Assembly: GCA_000403415.2 (NCBI GenBank)
Contig: KE159692.1
Coordinates: 275,122 to 339,121 of the forward strand
Reading direction: 5' to 3'
Length of the DNA: 64,000 nt
Source of the DNA: Firmicutes bacterium M10-2
GTDB taxonomy: Bacteria; Bacillota_I; Bacilli_A; Erysipelotrichales; Erysipelotrichaceae
Shown here: positions 9,015 to 17,137 of the stretch, in pieces
Position numbering within the stretch: position 1 is the first letter of the stretch
How the letters are laid out: every line of letters begins with the position of its first letter
Notes under the pieces: generated by a model
The model's input: the letters and a program-made list of their open reading frames with translations, nothing else
What the model was told of the DNA's origin: nothing
The model's database searches: none
Made by a program: the position numbers and the translations under genes

Positions 9015-10316
9015 TCATTGCTCAATCGTCTTACCGATTTCTTCATAGTTTTGAGCCAGCTGCTTATTCCACGGATGAACTGTACGATAAACGATCGGAC
9101 TTCCTTTTTTTTGATATTCGGTTTCCAAAAACTCAAAATATGTTCCCGGCGTAATGATGCCTCGAATACTTAAAACATCGCTTCCGAGCACACCAAGAAT
9201 CATATCGATAAAAGAAGCACAGTTATCCCCCAAAACCCAGTATGTTTTAAATTTTCCTCGCTTGAGCTTATAAAATTTAGCTCCGGTCCGATAATGCAGT
9301 CTTGAAGGATAATCGATACGATAGGAATCAAAATCATCATATCCTTCTTCTTTTTCGATCTTGCAGTACCAACGATACGAGCGGTCTTCCAATTCTTTGA
9401 TGCGCTTCTCCACTTCCAATCTTTGATCTTTCGTCAAATGAATTCCGTATTCAAAGATCGAATTATTTTCTACCCTCATCGCATTGGGAATATATTTTTC
9501 AAGCGGCACATTGAAATAAGTTCCATCGCCTAGTGTCTGATTGAGTCGAAATGAATCTGTATCATAATTTCCGTAGCTGTAAACCACATCTTCATACGCA
9601 AAGCAAATATGACCTACTTTTTGAAGTCCCTCCGGTCCAATGTGGACCATGACTTTTAAAGGTGTGGAATCATCCAATTTCATATCGAACAAGTCCGGAC
9701 TCTTTCCTTCCGCCAAATATTTATTGATCGAACCAATTGCCCAATCCGGCAAGAACACACACAAAAACGGCGGCAACATGACTCGAATCTTCCGTTTCCA
9801 TTGATAATGCACTTCCGACTGTACGCTATCCCAGGCATCATGCAAATATTGGATCCCGAGCACAATGAAATACAATCCGAAAAACTGCATAAGCAAGTCT
9901 GTATCGAAATTGGGAGTCAATAGCAAAAAACCTCCCAGAAGCGTATAGAGCGAAGCCATTATAAGCAACCCAAGCTTATGCTTTGACCCATTAAGGATTC
10001 GAAGTCCCCATTGTACCAGCATTGCCATTCCGCAAATCAGACAGTATATACCGAACATGACTCGAATGATCCATTCCGGAAAATGCACATACTCTTTCAA
10101 AAACACAACAAAAGCGAATGACAGCAAAGAAAAAAGCAAATCGATCCGCTTTTTTTCCTTGCCGTACATATATGCCAAATACATACAATTGACAAGACAG
10201 TATACAATGGTCAAATCAAGGATGAGCGAAAAAACCCGATGCGGAATAAACACGCAGATCGAGCCGCCGACAATTAAAACAAACCCCAAACCTAAACGAA
10301 GCAAAAGATCTTTCAT
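9015..10316 (-). CDS. Membrane protein: DUF308-like N-terminus fused to a possible cysteine-peptidase-like domain
   Basis: Not recognised as a named gene. Residues 1-170 hold about seven hydrophobic segments arranged like the DUF308/HdeD family. From about residue 200 the protein is soluble. That part holds HIGPEGLQKVGHICFAYED, a Tyr-rich SYGNYD segment, and a later GDNCASFIDMILG with a conserved-looking Cys. This order (His, then Asp-Asn-Cys) resembles DUF4105 or NlpC/P60-type domains, but I cannot assign the fold. It is the last gene of the priA-thiN operon, 4 bp after thiN. Confidence 0.65.
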   Translation of the reverse strand: MKDLLLRLGLGFVLIVGGSICVFIPHRVFSLILDLTIVYCLVNCMYLAYMYGKEKKRIDLLFSLLSFAFVVFLKEYVHFPEWIIRVMFGIYCLICGMAMLVQWGLRILNGSKHKLGLLIMASLYTLLGGFLLLTPNFDTDLLMQFFGLYFIVLGIQYLHDAWDSVQSEVHYQWKRKIRVMLPPFLCVFLPDWAIGSINKYLAEGKSPDLFDMKLDDSTPLKVMVHIGPEGLQKVGHICFAYEDVVYSYGNYDTDSFRLNQTLGDGTYFNVPLEKYIPNAMRVENNSIFEYGIHLTKDQRLEVEKRIKELEDRSYRWYCKIEKEEGYDDFDSYRIDYPSRLHYRTGAKFYKLKRGKFKTYWVLGDNCASFIDMILGVLGSDVLSIRGIITPGTYFEFLETEYQKKGSPIVYRTVHPWNKQLAQNYEEIGKTIEQ

Positions 10317-10320
10317 ACAC

Positions 10321-10923
10321 TCATTCGTTCGTCAAGACACAAAGAACAGCACCTTGTTCTACCTTGACTTTTCCCTTCTTTTCGATCAAGGTGTTGGATA
10401 ATGTGTAAATATCCGATTCGCAGATTTTTCGATGATCGAGCGGATACATAAATCCTTCCAGGGAAATGATCGTTTCTCCTATTGCGAAAAATGACACATT
10501 GGGATAGGTCGTTTCGATTTCATGCTCTCCTTCTTTTAAATAAAACATACATTGATTTTCATCAAGCAAATATAAATCATGCCATCGATACGCAAGCAAA
10601 CGAATATTGGCAATCGTATGATCGATCCGCTTTCCGAATGCACCCACCACAATGATTTTTTCGAATCCTTTTTCTTTCGCGATCATGATCGCAAGTTCGG
10701 TATCCGATTCATCCTTCTGCACCGGATGTTTTTCAATCACAAACTTCTCGCAAATCGAACGAAACTGCTCCTGATTCATCGAGTCGAAATCCCCGACAGC
10801 CATATCCGGATGAATCCCTTGCTCAATCAAACGAAGCACACCGGCATCTACCCCGATATAATACGCATCTTTTACAATCGGGATTTTAGTTGCCAGTGGC
10901 GTAGCTAAGATTGCGACCTTCAT
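10321..10923 (-). CDS. thiN: Thiamine pyrophosphokinase
   Basis: This enzyme transfers pyrophosphate from ATP to thiamine, giving thiamine diphosphate. The 200-residue length is typical. Family motifs are GVDAGVLRLIEQGIHPD, GDFDSM, QKDESDTELAI (metal/ATP site) and GAFGKRIDHTIANI. The start codon overlaps the rpe stop (ATGA). The position right after rsgA-rpe is a conserved Bacillota arrangement. Confidence 0.93.
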   Translation of the reverse strand: MKVAILATPLATKIPIVKDAYYIGVDAGVLRLIEQGIHPDMAVGDFDSMNQEQFRSICEKFVIEKHPVQKDESDTELAIMIAKEKGFEKIIVVGAFGKRIDHTIANIRLLAYRWHDLYLLDENQCMFYLKEGEHEIETTYPNVSFFAIGETIISLEGFMYPLDHRKICESDIYTLSNTLIEKKGKVKVEQGAVLCVLTNE

Positions 10924-11582
10924 TGCAGCAAACTTTCGATCGAGTGGATGATATCTCCTTTAAAGACATAACTTCCTGCAACAAGCACATCGCATCCGGA
11001 TTGAATGGCTTTCTTATAAGTCGAGCCATTGATTCCCCCATCGATTTCGATCAAGAACGGCAATCCGAGCTCTTTTCGCATATGATCGAGCCATTCCACT
11101 TTTTCAAGCTGGTCTTCCATAAAAGACTGCCCGCCAAATCCAGGCTCTACACTCATGATCAACACCATATCCAGATCGCCAAGCACATCGGCAAACGGCT
11201 CGATCTTCGTTTTCGGTTTGACCGTAATTCCTGCTTTCGCGCCTTGAGAATGAATCAGATTGATCAGATTCTTGATCCGCACCGGATCGTTTTCCAGCGC
11301 CTCTGTATGGAAAGTAATCATATCCGCTCCATGTTCGATAAAAATAGGAGCGAAAAACTCAGGGTTATCCACCATTAAGTGCACATCCATAAACAAAGGA
11401 CACGCTTTCTTGAAGCCGGATAAAATATCCGGGCCAAAAGTTAGATTAGGCACAAAATGCCCATCCATCACATCAAAATGGAGCCATTCGGCTTTCGAAT
11501 GACGTAAAGCATCTAGCTGTTCGTCAACATGGGAATAGTCCAAAGATAAGATCGATGGTGCAATAATCAAATGCTTGCTCAT
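10920..11582 (-). CDS. rpe: Ribulose-phosphate 3-epimerase
   Basis: This TIM-barrel enzyme of the pentose phosphate pathway interconverts ribulose-5-P and xylulose-5-P. It is 220 residues. Signature segments are APSILSLDY, HFDVMDGHFVPNLTFGP, DVHLMVDNPE, MSVEPGFGGQSF and EIDGGIN, which include the metal-binding His and Asp residues. It overlaps rsgA upstream and thiN downstream by 4 bp each. Confidence 0.97.
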   Translation of the reverse strand: MSKHLIIAPSILSLDYSHVDEQLDALRHSKAEWLHFDVMDGHFVPNLTFGPDILSGFKKACPLFMDVHLMVDNPEFFAPIFIEHGADMITFHTEALENDPVRIKNLINLIHSQGAKAGITVKPKTKIEPFADVLGDLDMVLIMSVEPGFGGQSFMEDQLEKVEWLDHMRKELGLPFLIEIDGGINGSTYKKAIQSGCDVLVAGSYVFKGDIIHSIESLLQ

Positions 11583-12448
11583 TTATAGTTATCCTTTCTA
11601 GACGTTCCAATACGAATCGTCACATAGTCTTCATACAAAGTTTGAGGAATCTTGCCTTCTTCGACAGCCTTCTTGATTGCACAATCCGGTTCATTCACAT
11701 GTGCACAATCCGAAAAACGGCACTGACCCAAATACGGCTGGAACGCCTTGATTTTTTTGTCTAAGGAGGAAATATCCATCTGGGTAAAATCCAAGCTTGA
11801 AAATCCCGGCGTATCTGCGACCCAGCCGCCTCCTACTTTATGAAGCTGACAAAACCTGGTCGTATGTTTTCCTCGGCCAAGCGCTTTTGAAATTTCTTGG
11901 GTCTGCAATTGAAAGGTTGGATCCAATCGATTGAGCAGCGAACTTTTCCCGGCTCCCGATTGTCCGCACAACACGCTTTCTTTATTGGCAAGGACATCCT
12001 TCAATTCTTTGTCGTCACTGCCCGGATACGTTTTCACTACGCGGTATCCGCATCTTTCGAGTGCTTGCAGCTGCTTATCGATCTCTTTCCGCTCTTCTTC
12101 ATTGACAAGATCCCATTTTGTAAGGCAGATGATCGATTCAGTGTCGGCAAGCGAAACAAGAAATATAAGTCGATCCAGCAAATGGATGGAGAAGTCCGGA
12201 TCTTTGCAGCTTGTTACAATCAAAGCTTGATCCACATTGGCAATTGCAGGACGAAGCAAACGGTTCTTTCGCGGCAAGATTTCCAAGATCCGATAAGAAT
12301 CTTGAACCTTTTCATACTTCACTCGATCCCCCACGACCGGAATTGCGCCTTTTCGCATTTTTCCGCGAGGAATCGCAACAATCGTTTCTTCTTCGTTTTC
12401 GATCGTATAATGATTTGAAATAATTTTTGTTATGGTTCCTGTTTTCAT
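11579..12448 (-). CDS. rsgA: Ribosome small subunit-dependent GTPase
   Basis: RsgA is a circularly permuted GTPase that checks late 30S maturation. It has an N-terminal OB-fold (about 1-65). The G motifs come in permuted order: TKWDLVN (G4), GQSGAGKSSLLN (G1, about 160) and DTPGFSSL (G3). The C-terminal zinc domain has CRFSDCAHVNEPDC. The 289-residue length is normal. It lies 2 bp after prkC and overlaps rpe. Confidence 0.96.
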   Translation of the reverse strand: MKTGTITKIISNHYTIENEEETIVAIPRGKMRKGAIPVVGDRVKYEKVQDSYRILEILPRKNRLLRPAIANVDQALIVTSCKDPDFSIHLLDRLIFLVSLADTESIICLTKWDLVNEEERKEIDKQLQALERCGYRVVKTYPGSDDKELKDVLANKESVLCGQSGAGKSSLLNRLDPTFQLQTQEISKALGRGKHTTRFCQLHKVGGGWVADTPGFSSLDFTQMDISSLDKKIKAFQPYLGQCRFSDCAHVNEPDCAIKKAVEEGKIPQTLYEDYVTIRIGTSRKDNYK

Positions 12449-12449
12449 T

Positions 12450-14111
12450 TTAATAATACAGTGTCACTACACTGTCTGTTCCTTCCTGTGTATACACACT
12501 TCCGATTCCCGGATCGACACCGGTCACTTTGTTTGTTTGGGACGAAGTATTTTTACGTGTCATGACCGCAATACCACGGGAATTCAAATAATCTTTCGCA
12601 TCTTCGATATCCATTCCGATCAAAGTCGAAGGAATTGTAATGGTCGGATATTGCGAAATCACAAAATGAATCGGCGTATCGGCATCTGGATCAACACGCA
12701 TGCCGGGTTCTACCAAAGACTGAGACAAAATGATTCCAGGATTGGTATTTGGTTCTCCTTGGTATTCAATTGAAATATCAAAGTGAACATTTTGATTTGC
12801 GAATTCCTTCTCGACCGCCTCGATTGTCATTCCCGTATAATCCTGCACTAAAAATCCAAGTCCTTTCGAAACAGTGACTTGAATGCTCGAATCATCCTGA
12901 ATGATAGCTCCTTCTTTTTGATTGGTTTTGATGACATGACCTTCTGCCACGGTGTCGCTCAATGCGTTTTCAAAATGCACATTGTCCAAAGAAAAATGTG
13001 CCTGTTCCAAAGCAGCCTTTGCTTCTTCTTCAGTTAAACCGACAATTTGAGGCATAGTTTCATAGCCAAGTATCCCGCTAAAGCGGATCACTCCGCTTAG
13101 CATACCGATTGCCACCCCCAATACACAGACGATCGCAATTCCTGCCAACCACATGGAAATCGTGATCCATTCATGCCTTTTTTTGACAGGTTGAATTTTC
13201 TTGACCGGCTTTTTCTGAACTTTGACGTGCCCGTCCTCGACTTCGATGATTTCAAGAGTTGGATGTTTCAAATGAATCCGGGGCATATTCAAATATGCGC
13301 TTTCCAGACAATGCTCGAGATCATAAAGCATTTCATCTGCTTCGTGATAACGTTCTTCGATATCTTTCGCAGTCGCTTTCAGCACGATGTTTTCAACAGA
13401 TTGCGGAATGGAAGGATTGAATAAACGCGGATAAGGCATCGGTTCTCTCAAATGCTTGATTGCAATCTCGGTAGGAGTATTCCCTCGATAAGGAACATCG
13501 CCTGTCAGCAATTCGTAAAATACAATTCCTAGCGAATAAATATCGATCTGCGCATTGGGTTCCTTTCCTTGCGCCGTTTCGGGAGCTAAATAATGCGCTG
13601 AACCCATCACTGTATTGTAATAGGTAAGCTGCACAGCATCATTTGCGATGGCGATCCCGAAATCTGTAATCTTCACGGTCCCGTCATCTTTGACGAGAAC
13701 GTTTTGCGGTTTGATGTCACGGTGAATAATATGGTTGGCATGCGCTGTAACAATTGCACTCGTCAATTGATGCATGATTCCAAGCGCTTCATGATAATCG
13801 AGCGCTCCACGCTGAGCAATCAGCTGTTTTAAAGTGCGCCCACGTACATATTCCATTACGATGTAATGGCAACCATTTGATTCTCCTACATCGTAAATGT
13901 CAACCACATTGGGATGAGATAGCTTTGAAGCGGCGCTCGCTTCTCTTTGAAAACGCACCAAAGTTACCGGGTCGTCAGCCAGTTTATCCCGAAGCACCTT
14001 GATGGCAACTTCGCGATTTAATATCCGGTCAAAGGCCAAGTAAACATCTGCCATTCCTCCTTGTCCGATTACCGAGCGGATTTCGTACCGTTTGGCTATC
14101 ATTTGGATCAC
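12450..14111 (-). CDS. prkC: Ser/Thr protein kinase with PASTA domains
   Basis: A PknB/PrkC-type membrane kinase that senses wall fragments. The cytosolic kinase domain (1-270) has GQGGMADVYLA, HRDIKPQNVLV and DFGIA. A single membrane segment lies near residues 320-345 (MWLAGIAIVCVLGVAIGML). Three extracellular PASTA repeats follow to residue 553. The start at 14111 is GTG, overlapping the phosphatase stop (GTGA); an ATG 9 bp downstream is possible. The adjacent cognate phosphatase gene is the usual partner. Confidence 0.95.
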   Translation of the reverse strand: MIQMIAKRYEIRSVIGQGGMADVYLAFDRILNREVAIKVLRDKLADDPVTLVRFQREASAASKLSHPNVVDIYDVGESNGCHYIVMEYVRGRTLKQLIAQRGALDYHEALGIMHQLTSAIVTAHANHIIHRDIKPQNVLVKDDGTVKITDFGIAIANDAVQLTYYNTVMGSAHYLAPETAQGKEPNAQIDIYSLGIVFYELLTGDVPYRGNTPTEIAIKHLREPMPYPRLFNPSIPQSVENIVLKATAKDIEERYHEADEMLYDLEHCLESAYLNMPRIHLKHPTLEIIEVEDGHVKVQKKPVKKIQPVKKRHEWITISMWLAGIAIVCVLGVAIGMLSGVIRFSGILGYETMPQIVGLTEEEAKAALEQAHFSLDNVHFENALSDTVAEGHVIKTNQKEGAIIQDDSSIQVTVSKGLGFLVQDYTGMTIEAVEKEFANQNVHFDISIEYQGEPNTNPGIILSQSLVEPGMRVDPDADTPIHFVISQYPTITIPSTLIGMDIEDAKDYLNSRGIAVMTRKNTSSQTNKVTGVDPGIGSVYTQEGTDSVVTLYY

Positions 14112-14854
14112 GGTCTTTCACCTGCCTCTTTTTCCAAAAGAACAATCGTGCAATTATCGGCCCCGCCGGCTTGATTCGCTTTGGAAATCAAAAAATTCAC
14201 TTTTTCCGAAAGAGAAAGTCGTTCGTCCTTTACGATTTCTTCGATCACATTTTCATTCACGTAACCGTGAAGTCCATCGCTGCACAACAGCAAGTGACGA
14301 AAATTCGGATCGATTTTGTGCATATCCATCCGAAATACCTTCCATACCCCTAAAGCCGAAGTCAAGGTATTCCGCTGCGCATGCGTTCTGGATTCTTCCT
14401 TTGAGATCTTTCCCTCACGCATGAGCTGCGCGATGACCGAGTGATCTTCGCTCATCTGGATGAATCCATCCGAATAATTGGCATACAAGCGGGAATCTCC
14501 CACATTAAATATATAGGCTGCACGGCGAGTAATAATCGTTCCGACACATGTCGTGCCCATTCCCCGCTGTTTGATATTGTGTAAAGATCTCGAATAAATT
14601 TCATCGTTGGCTTTATTAAGAACATTTTGGACCCAGCTTTCGACTTGATAATCTTTTTCTAAAGCCGGCGACTTCATAAATTCATTGTATACACACGTCG
14701 TTGCGATATTGCTGGCAATCTCGCCTGCTGCACTTCCCCCAATACCGTCGCACACGAGCGCGATCCAATCTCCCATATCGTTGCGTGCAATGCAGTAATC
14801 GTCTTCATTGGTCGTTCTTGTTCGTCCGATATCCGTATTCCCGCAAACTCTCAT
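14108..14854 (-). CDS. prpC: PP2C-family protein phosphatase
   Basis: PrpC dephosphorylates PrkC and its targets in a Mn-dependent way. The start at 14854 gives 248 residues beginning MRVCGNTDIGRTRTTNEDDY, the standard PP2C opening with the metal-binding NEDD. It also has LVCDGIGGSAAGEIAS, GDSRLY, LLCSDGLHGYV and GADNCTIVLL. The start overlaps the rlmN stop and follows AAGGAGAGGCGA, so the longer frame upstream is inside rlmN and rejected. Confidence 0.95.
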   Translation of the reverse strand: MRVCGNTDIGRTRTTNEDDYCIARNDMGDWIALVCDGIGGSAAGEIASNIATTCVYNEFMKSPALEKDYQVESWVQNVLNKANDEIYSRSLHNIKQRGMGTTCVGTIITRRAAYIFNVGDSRLYANYSDGFIQMSEDHSVIAQLMREGKISKEESRTHAQRNTLTSALGVWKVFRMDMHKIDPNFRHLLLCSDGLHGYVNENVIEEIVKDERLSLSEKVNFLISKANQAGGADNCTIVLLEKEAGERP

Positions 14855-15894
14855 TCGCCTCTCCTTTTCATTTCTTTGATCCGCAATTGACCACATGCAG
14901 CGTCGATATCGTTGCCGTGCTCTTTGCGGATCGTACAACGAATTCCTTCTTTCATAAGCTGATCGTAAAAGACCATCGCCTCTTCATGTGTCACGCTTTT
15001 GAATGTTTTCTCATCTACGCTGTTATACGGAATTAAATTCACATATGCATTGTATCCTCGAAGCAGCTTGGCAAGCTGGTGCGCATGCGTCTTTGAATCG
15101 TTGACTCCCTTTAACAAGATGTATTCAAAAGTAAGTCTTCGATTGTTTTTGGCACAATATTCATCTAACGCTTCCATCAACTGTTCCAAAGGATATGCAT
15201 GATTGATTGGCATAAGCTGATCGCGAAGTTCATTCGTTGGCGCATGCAGCGAAATCGCTAAATTGTATTGCGTATGCGCATCGGCAAACTCTTTGATTTT
15301 CGGAACGACACCGCAAGTCGAAATTGTAATATGCCTTGCTCCGATGCCGATTCCTCGATCATGATTGAGTGTGGCTAAAAAATTCATGACATTGTCGTAG
15401 TTATCAAATGGTTCCCCGGTCCCCATCACAACAATATGGGAAAGTCGGTCTCCTGTTTTGTCCAGTTCTCGTTGAACATTCATAAATTGGGCAACCATTT
15501 CCCCGCTTGTCAGATTCCTCTTTTTCTTTGTCAGCCCACTTGCGCAAAAAGCGCAGCCCATATTGCATCCAACTTGAGAAGACACACAAATACTTTTTCC
15601 ATAGTCAAAATGCATCAACACACTTTCAAGCAGAGCTCCATCTTCTGTTTGGAATAAAAACTTTGTCGTTCCGTCGGCAGCCACTTGTTTTCGGACCAAT
15701 TTAAGCGGATCGATAATGAACTCTTCTTTTAAAAGTTCTCTTGTATCTTTGGATAAATTGCTCATATCGTCAAACGAAGTTGCACGCTGTCGATAAAGCC
15801 ATTGAAAAATCTGATGTCCGCGAAAGGATTTCCATCCGCATGATTGAGCGAACTCTTGTATTTCATCGTAATTAAGATCATATATACTTTTCAT
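14851..15894 (-). CDS. rlmN: 23S rRNA (adenine2503-C2)-methyltransferase
   Basis: This radical-SAM enzyme methylates A2503 of 23S rRNA (and A37 of some tRNAs). It is 347 residues. The cluster motif CNMGCAFCASG lies near residues 109-119. It also has VVMGTGEPFDNYDNV, a C-terminal ECGNDIDAACGQL-like region (HGNDIDAACGQL), and the second mechanistic Cys. The start follows AAAGGAAGAAAAAA. It lies 21 bp after rsmB. Confidence 0.97.
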   Translation of the reverse strand: MKSIYDLNYDEIQEFAQSCGWKSFRGHQIFQWLYRQRATSFDDMSNLSKDTRELLKEEFIIDPLKLVRKQVAADGTTKFLFQTEDGALLESVLMHFDYGKSICVSSQVGCNMGCAFCASGLTKKKRNLTSGEMVAQFMNVQRELDKTGDRLSHIVVMGTGEPFDNYDNVMNFLATLNHDRGIGIGARHITISTCGVVPKIKEFADAHTQYNLAISLHAPTNELRDQLMPINHAYPLEQLMEALDEYCAKNNRRLTFEYILLKGVNDSKTHAHQLAKLLRGYNAYVNLIPYNSVDEKTFKSVTHEEAMVFYDQLMKEGIRCTIRKEHGNDIDAACGQLRIKEMKRRGE

Positions 15895-15915
15895 TTTTTT
15901 CTTCCTTTCGTGTTC

Positions 15916-17133
15916 TCAAATTGTACCATGTTTCAGTTTTGCAGCAAAAAAGCCATTGGAAATTCCGGATGGTTCAATTGTTTTCTGTTCGAGCAAGGAA
16001 AAGTTTTCGTGTTCTTTTAAAAACCTTTCCACTTGTTTTTCGTTTTCCTTTTTATTGAGGGTGCACGTAGAATACACAAGAATCCCTTCTTCTTTGACAT
16101 GGTTTGCGGCTTGACACAAAATATCATACTGCAGCGGAATCAAAGTATCCATCGTTCCCGAATCCATGTGAATCTTGATATCCGGTTTTCTGGCCAGCGT
16201 TCCGTATCCGGAGCACGGCACATCGCACAATACACGATCATACAGCGGCAAATCATCTAGATTTCTCGCATCTTTTTCCAAAGTCATGATCTGACCGAAG
16301 CCTAACCGTTTCTTGTCGTTTTCAATCAATTGAACGCGGTGCGCATGCAGATCCAGCGCCATGATTTGCCCGGTGCCATTCATCTTTTCGGCCATGGCCA
16401 TTGTTTTTGTTCCCGGGGCAGCGCACACATCCAAAATCGATTCTCCTTCTTGAGGATCGAGCATTTCCACAATTTGATAAGCACCAAGATCTTGCGGAGA
16501 AAGAGAACCATTTTGATAAAGCAGATCGTATTCTAAAGCTTTTCCGGTATATTGGTAGATCGGATCGTGAATTTCGATCAAGCGATCACACGGCACTTTT
16601 TCCTTCATCACATTGCGCCGCACCGAAAGAAATTGAACTTCGGCACTTGCTTTTGCGAAATTAAGCGCTTTTTCCTGTCCGTATTGCGAGATCCACATTT
16701 TGACAAGCCATTCCGGAAGCGAGAAAGTAATCGAAATTTCTTCAATCTCATTCTTAAAAGAGAGAACGGGATTTTTATCGACCTTCCGTAAGATGGCGTT
16801 CACGAATCCGGCAGCTTGAGGTCGAATCTTCTTTGTGATTTGCACAGCTTCGGAAATGATGGCATAGCTTGGCACTTTTTTCAAAAACAGCAGCTGATAG
16901 ACAGACATAGTCAAGAGGATCTTGATCTTTCGATTCACTTTATTCCCGTTGGCGAATTGCTGCCACATCTTTAAACAGTATAAATAATTGCGCAGTGTTC
17001 CGTAAAAGATTGTTGTCGCCAGCGCTTGGTCTTTCTTATCGACTTCATGCAAATGCTGTTTGAGATAAAGACTGCTGTATGCCTGATCGACGATTACCGC
17101 ATAAAGAGCATCTAAAATCCATTTTCTTACCAT
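15916..17133 (-). CDS. rsmB: 16S rRNA (cytosine967-C5)-methyltransferase
   Basis: A NusB-like N-terminal domain (1-135) is joined to a SAM-dependent C5-cytosine methyltransferase. SAM site LDVCAAPGTKTMAMAEKM is near residue 245. The catalytic cysteines are in CDVPCSGYGTL and YSTCTLNKKENE. It is 405 residues. The start follows GGAGGAATAAATTT, 4 bp after priA. The usual neighbour fmt is absent from the cluster. Confidence 0.95.
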   Translation of the reverse strand: MVRKWILDALYAVIVDQAYSSLYLKQHLHEVDKKDQALATTIFYGTLRNYLYCLKMWQQFANGNKVNRKIKILLTMSVYQLLFLKKVPSYAIISEAVQITKKIRPQAAGFVNAILRKVDKNPVLSFKNEIEEISITFSLPEWLVKMWISQYGQEKALNFAKASAEVQFLSVRRNVMKEKVPCDRLIEIHDPIYQYTGKALEYDLLYQNGSLSPQDLGAYQIVEMLDPQEGESILDVCAAPGTKTMAMAEKMNGTGQIMALDLHAHRVQLIENDKKRLGFGQIMTLEKDARNLDDLPLYDRVLCDVPCSGYGTLARKPDIKIHMDSGTMDTLIPLQYDILCQAANHVKEEGILVYSTCTLNKKENEKQVERFLKEHENFSLLEQKTIEPSGISNGFFAAKLKHGTI

Positions 17134-17137
17134 AAAT

